From the NCBI RefSeq assembly GCF_000384315.1, contig NZ_ARVW01000001.1:1621746-1685745 (forward strand): a stretch of 64,000 nt of DNA, given 5' to 3'. Below, one piece after another: positions 51,701 through 62,479 of the stretch (position 1 is the stretch's first letter; each line of letters begins with the position of its first letter). The position numbers and the translations under genes are program-made. The DNA comes from Amycolatopsis nigrescens CSC17Ta-90. Lineage in GTDB: Bacteria > Actinomycetota > Actinomycetes > Mycobacteriales > Pseudonocardiaceae. The notes beneath the pieces were generated by a model that was given only the letters and a program-made list of their open reading frames with translations, did not search any database and had not been told where the DNA came from.

Positions 51701-52024
51701 ATGTGGCGCAAGGACATCACTCACCCGAGCCTCATAAAGGTCGACAGGGAAACACGGACAACACTCCTTGCGGCTGTCGAGAAAGGCGACCCCGGAGTTC
51801 TCAAGACACAGCCGACCGCCCACCAGACAGACGTGGCGCTCGGCAACCACGTGAGCCCGGAGGGCGTGAAGTGGTTCCGGAAGTGGATGCTGGAGGGAGA
51901 AACGTCCACTCTGCGGACGAACGCGCTGAGCGTCATCGCCAAACTGCCGGGCAGGGAGATCGCGCACCTGGTGATCCAGGTTCTGGAGAACGACCCGAAG
52001 CTGGTGCCCGTCCTCGGCCAGTAG
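51701..52024 (+). CDS. Small hypothetical protein, helical (HEAT-like)
   Basis: A 107-residue cytoplasmic protein from an ATG with AGGAGC upstream: MWRKDITHPSLIKVDRETRT onwards. The C-terminal half (TNALSVIAKLPGREIAHLVIQ) resembles HEAT-like helical repeats seen at the ends of some actinobacterial XRE regulators. No DNA-binding motif is visible here. It is divergent from the PIMT-like operon by about 100 bp, so a role with that system is possible but unsupported. Confidence 0.6.
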   Translation: MWRKDITHPSLIKVDRETRTTLLAAVEKGDPGVLKTQPTAHQTDVALGNHVSPEGVKWFRKWMLEGETSTLRTNALSVIAKLPGREIAHLVIQVLENDPKLVPVLGQ

Positions 52025-52030
52025 CCGCAC

Positions 52031-52071
52031 CGCGAAGGTCACCTCGACCCCCAGCCAAGGTGACCTTCGCG
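52031..52071. terminator. Bidirectional terminator, 13-bp perfect stem
   Basis: CGCGAAGGTCACC (52031-52043) and GGTGACCTTCGCG (52059-52071) pair perfectly around a 15-base loop between two convergent genes. Confidence 0.8.
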
Positions 52072-52097
52072 ACGAGAACGGCTTCAGAACCGCCGAG

Positions 52098-54143
52098 TCA
52101 GCCGCACTGGTACAGCGACTTGGCGCCACCCATCGGGCCGCCACCCATCGGACCACTGCCCATCGGGCCGCTGCCCTTGTCGCCGTCCGCCGATCCGCCG
52201 TACGCGGCGGGGTCGACCACGGCGCAGTTCTGCTCGATCCACTGCTGACGTTCCTGCTGGGCGGGTCCCGTGCCACCGAGCAGGCGCGGCGCCGTCGCGG
52301 GTGCGTTCGGGTCCTTCTTGGCGTTGGCCATGACGAACTTCAGCGTGCCGTCCGCCACCCAGCGCCGGAGCTGGTCGACCGAGGGTGTGTTGTCCGAGCC
52401 CATGAACCCGCCGAGGCCGACCACCGTCGCGTCGGTGTGCATCAGGAAGGGAGCGGCCTCCTGCGCCCCGTGCACCGCCAGGTCGATCCCGGCGTTCCCG
52501 TTGTGGCGCTGGACGTAGTCGAGAATCCGCTCCTGCAGCCCGGAAAGCGTCCTGTTGTCACCACCACCGCTGCCACCGGTCATGATCATCCCGCCGCCGG
52601 GGAGGTTCTGCACCTGTGGCCGGTTCTTCATCGGCCCGGCCAGCGGCATCCCGGAGACGGCGTCGTTCGCCGCCGCGGCGGACCACACGGCCGGGGTGAG
52701 CAGCAGGGCCGCACACCCGGCGGCGAAAGCGGGACGGCCGAGGCCGCGCCGCCGGTCCGGCCACAGCCGGCCGCCCACCAGCCCGGCGATCGCGACCGCC
52801 GCGACCAGCAGCACGGCCCACCTCGTCCAGCCGAACCACGAGGGCTCAACCGAGACCAGGACGAACGCCCACGCCGCGGAGATCGCGACCGCCACCGGCA
52901 GCAGCACCCAGGCTGGCGCGTCGGTGTCGCGGTAGGCACGCCACAACCGGACCAGCCCGGCGGCGGCGACCGCGGCCACCGCGGGCGCCAGCATGGTCGT
53001 GTAGTAGGAGTGCCAGATGCCTTGGGCGTAGCTGAACACCAGCCCGGTGACCACCAGCCAGCCGCCCCACAGGAACCAGCCCGCCCGCTCGGCCGGCAGC
53101 CCGGGCCGTTTCGCGGTGATCCGCCGTACCCCGGTGACCGCCACGACGAGCAGTACGAACAACGACAGCGGAAGCAGCCAGGAGATCTGCCCGCCGACCT
53201 CGCCGGCGAACATCCTGGTGAGCCCGGACGACTGGTCGGTGACCGTCGCGCCGGTGGTGCCGCCGGGCGGTGGCTGGGCCCCCGGCGGCGGACCCGCGGC
53301 GCCGGGGCCCTCCTGGCCGAAGACGCGGCCGAAACCGTTGTAGCCGAACACCAGGTCCCAGGCGCTGCCGTCGGTGCTGCCGCCGATGGCCGGCTTGTCC
53401 CCCGGCCACCAGTCGTGCAGCGCGACCCACCAGAACGAGGCCGCGAACAGCACCACCGCGGCACCGCACAAGTCCAGCAGCCGCCGCTTTACCGGCGCGG
53501 TGCTGCCCACCAGGTAGGCCAGCACGAACGCGGGCAGCACGATCCACGCCTGCAGCATCTTGGTGAGGAACCCGCAGCCGACCAGGAACGCGCAGCACAG
53601 CAGCCAGCCGGTGCGGCCGCGGCCGGTGCTGTCCTGGATCGACCTGGTCACCGCGTAGGCGGCCGCGACCAGCAGCAGCACCAGCAGCGAGTCGGTGTTG
53701 TTGTCCCGGTTGACCGCCACCGTGATCGGGGTGAGCGCGAGGATCAGCGCAGCGAGCAGCGCCACCTTCTCCCCCGCCCACCGGCGCACGGTGCGGTGCA
53801 GCAGGAAGACCGCCGCCACCCCTTCGATCGCCTGCGGCAGCAGCAGCGCCCAGCCGTGGTAGCCGAAGATCCACACCGAGACCACCTGCGGCCACAGCGA
53901 CATCGGCGGCTTGTCCACGGTGACCACGCCGTACGGGTCGAACGAGCCGAACAGGAAGTTCGTGAAGCTCTGCGTCATCGACTTCACGGCGCCCGAGTAG
54001 TACGAGTTGCCCAGCTGCCCGTTGCCGATCTTCCACACGTACAACAACGCGGCCGTGAGGCAGATGACGGCCAACGTCCAAGCCCGCCAACGGTTCGCGG
54101 GACGTGCGCGGACCGGGGCCGCCTCCGGGGTCGTCGTGGTCAC
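52098..54143 (-). CDS. GT39/PMT-family membrane glycosyltransferase (ArnT-like)
   Basis: A 681-residue polytopic protein with about 11-13 membrane helices, a first extracytoplasmic loop YYSGAVKSMTQSFTNFLFGS and the motif VTVDKPPMSLWPQ, typical of GT39/ArnT-like transferases that use polyprenyl-phosphate sugars at the outer face. VNRDNNTDSLLVLL follows. The C-terminal ~200 residues are extracellular. The tail repeats G-P-M-G four times before the final SLYQCG. The GTG start overlaps the previous stop (TAGTG) and follows AAGGAC. It works with the GT2-GtrA protein upstream. Confidence 0.85.
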   Translation of the reverse strand: MTTTTPEAAPVRARPANRWRAWTLAVICLTAALLYVWKIGNGQLGNSYYSGAVKSMTQSFTNFLFGSFDPYGVVTVDKPPMSLWPQVVSVWIFGYHGWALLLPQAIEGVAAVFLLHRTVRRWAGEKVALLAALILALTPITVAVNRDNNTDSLLVLLLVAAAYAVTRSIQDSTGRGRTGWLLCCAFLVGCGFLTKMLQAWIVLPAFVLAYLVGSTAPVKRRLLDLCGAAVVLFAASFWWVALHDWWPGDKPAIGGSTDGSAWDLVFGYNGFGRVFGQEGPGAAGPPPGAQPPPGGTTGATVTDQSSGLTRMFAGEVGGQISWLLPLSLFVLLVVAVTGVRRITAKRPGLPAERAGWFLWGGWLVVTGLVFSYAQGIWHSYYTTMLAPAVAAVAAAGLVRLWRAYRDTDAPAWVLLPVAVAISAAWAFVLVSVEPSWFGWTRWAVLLVAAVAIAGLVGGRLWPDRRRGLGRPAFAAGCAALLLTPAVWSAAAANDAVSGMPLAGPMKNRPQVQNLPGGGMIMTGGSGGGDNRTLSGLQERILDYVQRHNGNAGIDLAVHGAQEAAPFLMHTDATVVGLGGFMGSDNTPSVDQLRRWVADGTLKFVMANAKKDPNAPATAPRLLGGTGPAQQERQQWIEQNCAVVDPAAYGGSADGDKGSGPMGSGPMGGGPMGGAKSLYQCG

Positions 54144-55378
54144 TAGCGGTCCTTTCCTTGTGAATCGGCGAAAACCCAGCCGCGCAGCAACAGGAACCGC
54201 CCAGCGGTACCGATCACCGAGGAACCGAGGAGCACCGAGAGTTCGAGCGCCCGCGAGGGGTCGGGGACGAACCCGTGCAGGATGAGCAGCGCCGCCGAAG
54301 TGAACAGGTAGTAGAGGCCGAAAACGACGAGTCCCTGGAAGTGCACCCGCCCGGACGTGCTTTCCCGCGCCGCGAAGGTGAAGCGGCGGTTGGCCTCGGT
54401 GTTGAACAGGGTGGTGATGATCAGTGCCACCAGGTTCGCCAGCAGCACCGGCCACCACAGGCGGAACAACGCGTACATGGCCAGGGTCGCCGCCGTGGAG
54501 AGCGCGCCGACGACCGCGAACGACAGCAGCTGCCAGGACAGCCCGCCCTCGCGGCGGCCGAGCACCACGTCGGGATGCTCGGCACGAGGCTCCGGCCGCC
54601 GGGGCAGCGCGGCCACCCTGGCCTGCCCGGACGCCTTCGCGTGAGCGACCCGGATCAGGCCGCGGAGGTCGTCGCGGGCGGTCGCGGCCACGTCGACCCT
54701 GCTGTCCGCGTCCTCCACCCAGTCCACCGGGACCTCGTGCACGCGCAGCCCGTTGTGCTCGGCCAGCAGCAGCAGCTCGGTGTCGAAGAACCAGGCCTCG
54801 TCCCGGATGTGGCCCAGCAGCGGCCGGATGACCTCCGTCCTGGCCGCCTTGAACCCGCACTGGGCGTCGGAGAACCGCGCGCCGTGGGTGAGCCGGATGA
54901 TCTGGTTGTAGCAACGGGAGATGAACTCCCGTTTGCGGCCGCGCACGGTGCGCGCGCCGGGCGCCAACCGCGAGCCGATCGAGATGTCGGAGTGCCCGTT
55001 GACCAGCGGCGCCACCAGTGGCAGCAGCGCGTCCAGCCCGGTGGACAGGTCCACGTCCATGTAGACCACCACGTCGGCCTCGCTCGCTCCCCACGACTCG
55101 CGCAGCGCCAGGCCGCGGCCCTTGCGGTCCAGGTGCACGACCCGGACCTGTTCGAACTCCGCGGCGAGCGCACCGGCGACGTCCAGCGTGCGGTCCGTGC
55201 TGGCGTTGTCCACCACGGTGAGCGCCCATTCGAAGGGGAATTGCTCGGTGAGGAACTTCTGGAGTACGCGCACGCAACCGGGAAGTGACCGTTCTTCGTT
55301 GAATACCGGGATCACGATTTCCACCGTGGCGATCTTCGCCGGACCGGTTCTGTCGGTTCTCATCGTGAGCGCGGTCAT
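54143..55378 (-). CDS. GT2 glycosyltransferase fused to a GtrA-type membrane domain
   Basis: A 411-residue fusion. Residues ~18-250: dolichol-phosphate-mannose-synthase-like GT2 with VIPVFNEERSLPGC, VVDNASTDRT, the metal-binding DVDLSTG and QCGFKAAR. Residues ~285-400: four-helix GtrA domain (LLSFAVVGALSTAATLAMY and NTEANRRFTF). It would load a sugar on polyprenyl phosphate and flip it, feeding the GT39 enzyme next to it. ATGA overlap with the serine hydrolase upstream. Confidence 0.88.
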   Translation of the reverse strand: MTALTMRTDRTGPAKIATVEIVIPVFNEERSLPGCVRVLQKFLTEQFPFEWALTVVDNASTDRTLDVAGALAAEFEQVRVVHLDRKGRGLALRESWGASEADVVVYMDVDLSTGLDALLPLVAPLVNGHSDISIGSRLAPGARTVRGRKREFISRCYNQIIRLTHGARFSDAQCGFKAARTEVIRPLLGHIRDEAWFFDTELLLLAEHNGLRVHEVPVDWVEDADSRVDVAATARDDLRGLIRVAHAKASGQARVAALPRRPEPRAEHPDVVLGRREGGLSWQLLSFAVVGALSTAATLAMYALFRLWWPVLLANLVALIITTLFNTEANRRFTFAARESTSGRVHFQGLVVFGLYYLFTSAALLILHGFVPDPSRALELSVLLGSSVIGTAGRFLLLRGWVFADSQGKDR

Positions 55379-56493
55379 GACGCACCGTCGGTGACGGCGT
55401 GCTTTTCCCGGCTGGTGATCGACTGCAGGTCGAGGTCGTAGTTGCAGAGCATGACCGCGGTCCAGTCCAGGTCGAGGTAGAGCGACCAGCTGGTGGACCC
55501 GCCCGCGATTCCGCCGCCGTGCCCGACCACCCGCTGGTTGTTGAAGATGCCCGCCGTCGGCCCGTAGGCCATGGCCGACTGGTGCCGGGCGGGATCGGGC
55601 TCGCCCATCGGCGGCGTCGTGGTTTTCGCCCCCAGGAACAGTTCGGTGTACGCGGGGTTCAGCAGCTTGTGGCCGAGCAGCGCGCGGGCGAACCGGAGCA
55701 GGTCGCCGGCGGTGGAGAACCCGTTGCCCGCACCGGTTCCGATGAAGGCACGCGCCGAGTTGAGCCCCGCCGTGCCCGGTTCACCCGCCCCGGCGTCGAG
55801 GTTGCGGACGGCGTCCACCCGCTCGCCGGAGGGCCGGAGCCAGTAGGGGTGGGCGATGCGCTCGTCGGCCAGCCACTGCGGCCTGGTGTAGAAGTCGGAA
55901 CGCGTCATCCCGGCCGGGGCGAAGATGTGCTCGCGTACGTAGTCCCAAAAGGACTGACCGGAGACCGCGGCCACGATCTCGCCGAGTATCTCGTAACCGG
56001 AGCTGCTGTAGGCGCTCTGCGTACCGGGGGTGAAGGTCGGCAGGTCCTTGCGCAGGAACGCGCGGAGAATCTCCCAGTGCTCCTCGACGCTGTACGTGAT
56101 CTTGTCCGGCCAGGGATTCCTGGTGGGGTCGCCGAGCCCGCAGGTGTGCGTGAGCAGGTGGTGCACGGTGACGGTGTTCGCCACCTCCGCCGGGTAGCCG
56201 TCCAGGTAGCTGCCCAGCTTCTCGTAGAACTGGAGCTTTCCCTGCTGGGCGAGCTGGACGATGGCCAGTCCGGTGAACGGCTTCGACGCCGACGCGAGCG
56301 CGTAGATGGTGTCCATCCCGTTGCGCACGGACCGTTCCCGGTCGGCCATGCCGTAGGCCCTGGACAGCACCGGGACACCCCGGTGGGCCAACAGCACGGT
56401 GCCGGAGAACTTGTCCTCCGCGGCCAGTCGCGCGAGGTACCGGTCGTACGCGCCGCCGGGCAGCAGGTCACGGGACGACTGGAGTGCGGTCAT
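55375..56493 (-). CDS. Serine beta-lactamase-like hydrolase (class C / DD-peptidase family)
   Basis: A 372-residue protein with the SxxK nucleophile motif ASASKPFTG near residue 75 and the YxN-like YSSSGYE. GHGGGIAGGSTSW is the C-terminal KTG-equivalent loop (HGGG). No clear signal peptide is seen from the chosen ATG (AAAGGGAA upstream). The family includes esterases, DD-carboxypeptidases and beta-lactamases. First gene of an envelope operon. Confidence 0.84.
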   Translation of the reverse strand: MTALQSSRDLLPGGAYDRYLARLAAEDKFSGTVLLAHRGVPVLSRAYGMADRERSVRNGMDTIYALASASKPFTGLAIVQLAQQGKLQFYEKLGSYLDGYPAEVANTVTVHHLLTHTCGLGDPTRNPWPDKITYSVEEHWEILRAFLRKDLPTFTPGTQSAYSSSGYEILGEIVAAVSGQSFWDYVREHIFAPAGMTRSDFYTRPQWLADERIAHPYWLRPSGERVDAVRNLDAGAGEPGTAGLNSARAFIGTGAGNGFSTAGDLLRFARALLGHKLLNPAYTELFLGAKTTTPPMGEPDPARHQSAMAYGPTAGIFNNQRVVGHGGGIAGGSTSWSLYLDLDWTAVMLCNYDLDLQSITSREKHAVTDGAS

Positions 56494-56712
56494 GTTCGTA
56501 TTCCCTTTCGAAGAACTGCTTGGGCCGGAGGCGGCACCGGAATAGGCGAGTACGGAACACTCATTCACAGCAGTCACAGTGCCCGGCGGGCGGTGAGAGG
56601 ACCCTGGCCGGAAACTGAGAACATCGTGAGAGAAACCGGAAATCCCGCCTTCCGGTAGTAGCCTCGGCTTTCGACAGGTATCCGGATGAAACAATGGGCT
56701 GACGGAAAAGCG

Positions 56713-57387
56713 ATGCGAGTTCTCGTGGTGGACGACGACCCGGACGTGCGGGAGAGCCTGCGGCACAGCCTGGAGTTCGAGGGCTACCAGGTCGACACGG
56801 CCGGCGACGGGGAGCAGGCGCTGCGGCAGGTCGACCGCGAGGAGCGGCCCGACCTCGCCATCGTGGACGTGATGATGCCCGGCACGGACGGCCTGGAGAC
56901 CTGCCGTCGGCTACGGGCCGGCGGTGACCGGATGCCGGTGCTGATGCTGACCGCGCGGGACGGCCTCGGTGACCGGATCACCGGGCTGGACGCCGGGGCG
57001 GACGACTACCTGGTCAAGCCGTTCGCGCTGGAGGAGCTGCTGGCCCGGTTGCGCGCCCTGCTCAAGCAGAACCGCCGCAGCGGGCAGCTGGAGGTGCTGC
57101 GGTTCGAGGACCTCCAGCTGGTCACCGCCACCCGCGAGGTGACCAGGGCCGGCCGCCCGATCGCACTGACCCCGACCGAGTTCGACCTGCTGCGCTGTTT
57201 CCTCGCCTCCCCCGGCCGGGTGCTGACCAGATCGTTCCTGCAACAGCGGGTATGGGGGCACGACCACAACACGAACAACCTGGACGTCTACCTCGGCTAT
57301 CTGCGTCGCAAGACCGAGCTAGGCGGCGGCGGGCGGCTGCTGCACACCGTGCGCGGCGTGGGTTTCGTGCTCCGCGCGGGCAAATGA
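56713..57387 (+). CDS. OmpR/PhoB-family response regulator
   Basis: About 224 residues. Receiver domain: [15 protein letters not shown] (acidic pocket), phospho-acceptor D in [14 protein letters not shown] in LMLTARD and K in DYLVKPF. C-terminal winged helix: [22 protein letters not shown] and [16 protein letters not shown]. The ATG at 56713 is the usual family start; an in-frame ATG at 56686 adds nine residues. It is divergent from the envelope operon and overlaps its kinase gene, so it probably controls that operon. Confidence 0.9.
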   Translation: MRVLVVDDDPDVRESLRHSLEFEGYQVDTAGDGEQALRQVDREERPDLAIVDVMMPGTDGLETCRRLRAGGDRMPVLMLTARDGLGDRITGLDAGADDYLVKPFALEELLARLRALLKQNRRSGQLEVLRFEDLQLVTATREVTRAGRPIALTPTEFDLLRCFLASPGRVLTRSFLQQRVWGHDHNTNNLDVYLGYLRRKTELGGGGRLLHTVRGVGFVLRAGK

Positions 57388-58799
57388 CTCTTCGCCGCGG
57401 ATCGCGCGGCAGGCAATTGCTGCTGCGCAGCCGGATCGCGCTCACCACGGCCTGCATCGTGGCCACCGCGATCATGGGCCTCAGCACCGTCACCTGGTTC
57501 GCGACCCGGTACAACCTTCGGGCCCAGCTTGACCAGACCCTGCTGGAGAAACAGCTGCCACGGCGGATGATCATGCTGGGCGACGGCAGCCAGCTGCCAC
57601 CGCCCGCGGTCGACATGGCGGCGCTCTGCGAGACCTCCGAGTCCGACAACCTGCTGCGGCAGTTCCTGGAAGGCATCCAGGTGCTGCACGCCAACGGCGG
57701 TAGCTGCGCCCCGTCCGGCGTGGACCTGGTAAAGGCGGACCCGGCGGACCACGCCATCACCGCGGTCACCCTGCGGGACGGCGAAACCGAGTCCGGCGCC
57801 GCGGTGCGGGTGGTGCTCCGCCCGATCGGCAACGGCGACGTGGTGGTGATCAGCCGCAGCCTGGCCGACATCGACGACACCCTGGCCGGGCTGCGTGACG
57901 TGCTGATCGTGGTGTGCTTCCTTGGCGCGGTCGCGGCGGCGGTCACCGGGCTGCTGATGGCGCGGCGCTCGCTCGCGCCGATGGAGCGGCTGACGAAGAC
58001 CGCCGAGCACATCGCGCGCACCGAGGACCTGGAGACACCGGTGGACATCGCGGGGCACGACGAGGTCGGCCGCCTCGGCCGGGCGTTCACCGCGATGACG
58101 GTGGCACTGCGCGATTCCCGGCACCGCCAGCACCAGCTGGTGAACGACGCCGCGCACGAGCTGCGCACTCCGCTGACCAGCCTGCGCACGAACGTCGACC
58201 TGCTGGCCCGCAGCGAGTACACCGGCCGCGCCATCCCGGTCGAGACGCGGGCCAGGATCCTCGACCGGCTCCAGGTGCAGACCAGGGAGTTCAGCGATCT
58301 GGTCGGCGAGCTGGTCGAGTTGGCCCGCGACGGGACGGAACTGGCGAACGAGGAGGTGCCCATCCCGGCGGTGGTGGACCGGGCCGTCCGGCGGGCCGCC
58401 AGCCGCTCCCCGGAGCACTCGTTCGACGTGCACACCTCCCCGTGGTCGGTCGCCGGTGACGCCGTGGCGCTGGAGCGGACCGTGCTGAACCTGCTCGACA
58501 ACGCGGCGAAGTTCTCGCCCGCGCGGTCCGTGATCACCGTGCGGTCGGACGCCGGCTGGCTGACCGTCACCGACCAGGGGCCGGGTGTTCCGCAACGGCA
58601 GCGCCGCCAGGTGTTCGAGCGGTTCTGGCGCGCGCCGGGCGCCCGCGCGCTGCCCGGCTCCGGCCTTGGGCTGGCCATCGTGGCCAATACCGTCACCGCG
58701 CACGGGGGCACCGTGCGTTTCGCCGACCCGCCGTCCGGGAGCGGCGCCTGCGTGCGGATCGACCTCCCCGCCGCCTCCGGCTACGACCGTTCCGGCTGA
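57384..58799 (+). CDS. Sensor histidine kinase (MprB-like), partner of the preceding regulator
   Basis: A 471-residue membrane kinase: helix 1 ([20 protein letters not shown]), a ~110-residue extracytoplasmic sensor, helix 2 ([19 protein letters not shown]), HAMP ([17 protein letters not shown]), the phospho-acceptor box [16 protein letters not shown]-box [10 protein letters not shown] and G-boxes DQGPGVP and GSGLGLAIV. All catalytic elements are present. ATGA overlap with the regulator gene. Its last 19 bp overlap the convergent kinase gene. Confidence 0.9.
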   Translation: MTLRRGSRGRQLLLRSRIALTTACIVATAIMGLSTVTWFATRYNLRAQLDQTLLEKQLPRRMIMLGDGSQLPPPAVDMAALCETSESDNLLRQFLEGIQVLHANGGSCAPSGVDLVKADPADHAITAVTLRDGETESGAAVRVVLRPIGNGDVVVISRSLADIDDTLAGLRDVLIVVCFLGAVAAAVTGLLMARRSLAPMERLTKTAEHIARTEDLETPVDIAGHDEVGRLGRAFTAMTVALRDSRHRQHQLVNDAAHELRTPLTSLRTNVDLLARSEYTGRAIPVETRARILDRLQVQTREFSDLVGELVELARDGTELANEEVPIPAVVDRAVRRAASRSPEHSFDVHTSPWSVAGDAVALERTVLNLLDNAAKFSPARSVITVRSDAGWLTVTDQGPGVPQRQRRQVFERFWRAPGARALPGSGLGLAIVANTVTAHGGTVRFADPPSGSGACVRIDLPAASGYDRSG

Positions 58800-59950
58800 A
58801 CGCGGGCGGTGAAGTGCACCGTGATGTCGAGCCCACCCGCCGGACGGGCGGCGATCGATAGCCTGCCGTGGTGCGCGGCGACCACGGCCCGGACGATGGA
58901 AAGGCCGAGACCGAGGCCGGTGCCGTTGTCGGTGCGGATCCGGTCGCCATCGCCGCGGACGAACGGCTCCAGCAGGCGGTCCGGCTCGCCGGCCGGGATC
59001 GGGCGGCCCGTGTTGGTGACGCGCAGGTGTGCTTGCGAACCTGAGGTGCCCGTGCTGACCGCGAGCATGCCGCCGACGTGGTTGTGCCGGATGGCGTTGC
59101 CGATCAGGTTGCCCGCCATGCGTTCGAGCAGCGCTGATTCGCCGCCGACCGGCGCGGGCCGCAGGTCGGCGGCGAGCGTGATCCGCTGGGCCGCGATCTC
59201 CGGGCCCGCGCGGTCCAGTGCGCCCCGCAGCACGTCGCCGAGATCCACCGGGTGCGGCTCGCGCAGGGTGACCTGGCTGCGGGCCAGCGTCAGCAGTCCG
59301 TCCAGGGTGCGCTGGCTGTGTTCGACGGCGGTCTTGATGTCGCCGGTCATGGCGAGCAGTTCGGCGGTGCTGGGCTCGCCGTCGAGCGTGACGTCGATGG
59401 CGGTGCGCATGGTGGTCAACGGGGTGCGGAGCTCGTGCGCGGCGTTGGCGGTGAACATCCGCTGGCCCTCCAGCGCCCGGTCGCGCTCGGCGACACCGCG
59501 CTCGATCCGGTCCAGCATGCCGTTGATGGTCTCGGCGAGTGCGGCGAGTTCGTCCGCGGGACTCGGCACCGGCACTCGTTCGGAGAGGTTCTCCGCGGAC
59601 AGCCGTTTCGCAGTGGCCGAAACCGCGCGGATCGGCCGCAGCACCCGCCCTGCCACCAGCCAGCCGAGCACCGCGGCCAGCAGGGTCACCACGGCCAGCG
59701 CGATCGCCGCCTGGGTGAAGAACTCGGCGAGGGTGGCGTCCCGCGCCCGTTCGGCCACGTCGGTCAGTTCCCGGGTCGGCGCCGGGACCGGCACCGGGGT
59801 ACCGGCCGGCGGGCGGAGTTCGACGAAGACCGACCGGCGTACCGGGGTTCGCCGCAACAGCACGTAGGTCAGCGCGGTCAGCAGGATCCCCGCGGCCAAC
59901 ACCAGTGCCGTGTAGAGGATCGTGAGCCGGGCGCGGGCGGTCAACCGCAT
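58781..59950 (-). CDS. Sensor histidine kinase without an adjacent response regulator
   Basis: A 389-residue kinase: two membrane helices (LTILYTALVLAAGILLTALTY and AIALAVVTLLAAVLGWLVAG), a short extracytoplasmic Pro-rich loop, HAMP, acceptor box [16 protein letters not shown]-box LIGNAIRHN and G-boxes TGLGLGLSIV. It looks intact. No regulator gene lies upstream, only the inverted repeats and repeat arrays at 59973-60445, so it is an orphan. It may phosphorylate the regulator at 56713 or a distant one. Confidence 0.88.
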   Translation of the reverse strand: MRLTARARLTILYTALVLAAGILLTALTYVLLRRTPVRRSVFVELRPPAGTPVPVPAPTRELTDVAERARDATLAEFFTQAAIALAVVTLLAAVLGWLVAGRVLRPIRAVSATAKRLSAENLSERVPVPSPADELAALAETINGMLDRIERGVAERDRALEGQRMFTANAAHELRTPLTTMRTAIDVTLDGEPSTAELLAMTGDIKTAVEHSQRTLDGLLTLARSQVTLREPHPVDLGDVLRGALDRAGPEIAAQRITLAADLRPAPVGGESALLERMAGNLIGNAIRHNHVGGMLAVSTGTSGSQAHLRVTNTGRPIPAGEPDRLLEPFVRGDGDRIRTDNGTGLGLGLSIVRAVVAAHHGRLSIAARPAGGLDITVHFTARVQPERS

Positions 59951-59972
59951 CCGGCCACTCTTTCAAGTCCGG

Positions 59973-59989
59973 CATATGGATCCCATATG
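59973..59989. promoter_or_regulatory. Palindrome upstream of the orphan kinase
   Basis: CATATGG-ATC-CCATATG, perfect 7-bp arms with a three-base spacer, 22 bp before the kinase start. It could be an operator for an unknown regulator. Confidence 0.45.
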
Positions 59990-60000
59990 GACCGACGGGC

Positions 60001-60050
60001 GCTGGTGAAGCCATGGCCGATGGGGGGAGCTCGGCCACGGCTTCACCAGC
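60001..60050. repeat. 18-bp inverted repeat (hairpin)
   Basis: GCTGGTGAAGCCATGGCC (60001-60018) and GGCCACGGCTTCACCAGC (60033-60050) pair with one mismatch around a 14-base loop. It resembles a terminator, yet no gene ends beside it, so a neighbouring gene may have been lost. Confidence 0.6.
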
Positions 60051-60137
60051 TGGTGCCCGCCATCGCGGCGGGTGTGCCCAGGAGTCGCGGCGGGGCGGGA
60101 CACCGTTACACCGTCAAAGTTTTTCGCTCTCACGTCG

Positions 60138-60259
60138 CGCGAGTCCCACGCTCGCGCGCCGCGAGTCCCACGTTCGCGCACCGCGAGTTCCACGTTCGCG
60201 CACCGCGAGTCCCACGCTCGCGCACCGCGAGTCCCACGTTCGCGCACCGCGAGTTCTGT
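60138..60259. repeat. Tandem array of a 22-bp repeat (five full units plus a partial)
   Basis: Units begin CGCGAGTCCCACGTTCGCGC (or with one or two base changes) at 60138, 60160, 60182, 60204 and 60226; a sixth partial starts at 60248. The period is exactly 22. Units are related to the arms of the hairpin repeats at 7944 and 60390. There are no spacers and no cas genes, so it is not a CRISPR array. Confidence 0.85.
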
Positions 60260-60389
60260 CCGCGCGGGCGGAAGCCGGGACACCCGAGCGCCCAACCCGC
60301 CCGCGCGAACAGCCAACTCGGCGCCACCAATGGCAAACTCGCCGCCCCAACGTTCAACTCGCCGTGCGCCAACGTTCAACTCGCCAAGG

Positions 60390-60445
60390 CCGAACGTGGG
60401 ACTCGCCGACCCGGGGCCGAGCGCACCGGCGAGTCCCACGTTCGG
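60390..60445. repeat. Hairpin repeat element, copy 2
   Basis: CCGAACGTGGGACTCGCCG (60390-60408) and CGGCGAGTCCCACGTTCGG (60427-60445) pair perfectly over 19 bp around an 18-base loop. The loop (starts ACCCGGGGCC, ends GAGCGCAC) resembles that of copy 1 near 7988-8004. Copies of AACGTTCAACTCGCC lie just upstream at about 60350-60385. Confidence 0.8.
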
Positions 60446-60503
60446 GCATCGCGAGTTCGGCGGGCGTTTGCATAGTGGGGGCTATCTGAATAGGGTTGGC
60501 AAT

Positions 60504-61138
60504 GTGAGTGCACCGAAGCGGCGGTTGAGTCGTGCCGAGGCCAAGGCGCGGACGCGCGAGTTGCTGCTCGACGCCGCCGCACAAACCTTTGCGCACAAGG
60601 GTTTTCACGGTGCTTCGGTGGAGGAGATCGCTGAAGCGGCCGGGTTCTCCATTGGCGCGCTGTACTCCAACTTTTCCAGCAAGGAGCAACTTTTCCTGGA
60701 GCTGCTGTCCCAACGGGCCCATGATCGCGTCACGGCGGCCGCGGAGATCTTCGCCGACGCCGACGCCAATACCGACCCGACGACCGGCGAGCCGCTGGCC
60801 GCGCTGAGCCGGATGCTGGTCGACGTGGCCGACAAGGACACGGACTTCGCGCCGCTGCAGGCCGAATTCTGGCTCTACGCGGTGCGCAATCCCGACGTGA
60901 TGGAAACCCTCGCGAAACGGATGCGCGAACCGCGAGACGCACTGGCGCGCCTGGTGGACACCACGAGAGACCAGCCGGTCGTGCCGTCCGAAACGGTGGC
61001 CACCGTGGTCCTCGCCCTTTTCCAGGGGCTGGTGCGGCAGCGGCGCATCGACCCGGCCAGTGTCCCGGCCGAACTGTTCGGCGAATCCCTTCGCTGGTTG
61101 TTCACCGGACTCGAAGCGAACGAGCAGGAGGCACGGAA

Positions 61139-61142
<4 letters not shown>
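60504..61142 (+). CDS. TetR-family transcriptional regulator
   Basis: A 212-residue regulator: the N-terminal HTH reads LLDAAAQTFAHKGFHGASVE and then EIAEAAGFSIGALYSNFSSK, a classical TetR domain, followed by a helical ligand domain. The GTG start follows the repeat region with only a weak upstream site. It overlaps the P450 gene by four bases and probably controls it. Confidence 0.87.
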
Positions 61143-62374
<1,232 letters not shown>

Positions 62375-62479
62375 GCCGCCGGGCCCTGGCGGTTACACCG
62401 AAAGTCGTCACCGGTTCCCCCGCGACGAGCGGATCCGCTGATGCGGGAGCGTCGGTGGGGGTCCGTAGGCTCTGCTGGC

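Larger units (their letters stand above)
59951..60503. other. Repeat-rich intergenic region
   Basis: 553 bp without an intact gene, holding a palindrome (59973), an 18-bp inverted repeat (60001), a 22-bp tandem array (60138) and a hairpin repeat (60390). Apparent frames in it are products of the repeats. Confidence 0.7.

Noticed and set aside
52098..55385. A single 1,095-residue open frame spanning the GT39 region
   Set aside because: The upstream part reads the GT2-GtrA gene in the wrong frame. The GT39 gene starts at the GTG at 54143 directly after the GT2-GtrA stop.
60138..60259. CRISPR array
   Set aside because: Units follow each other with a strict 22-bp period and no spacers, and no cas gene is present.
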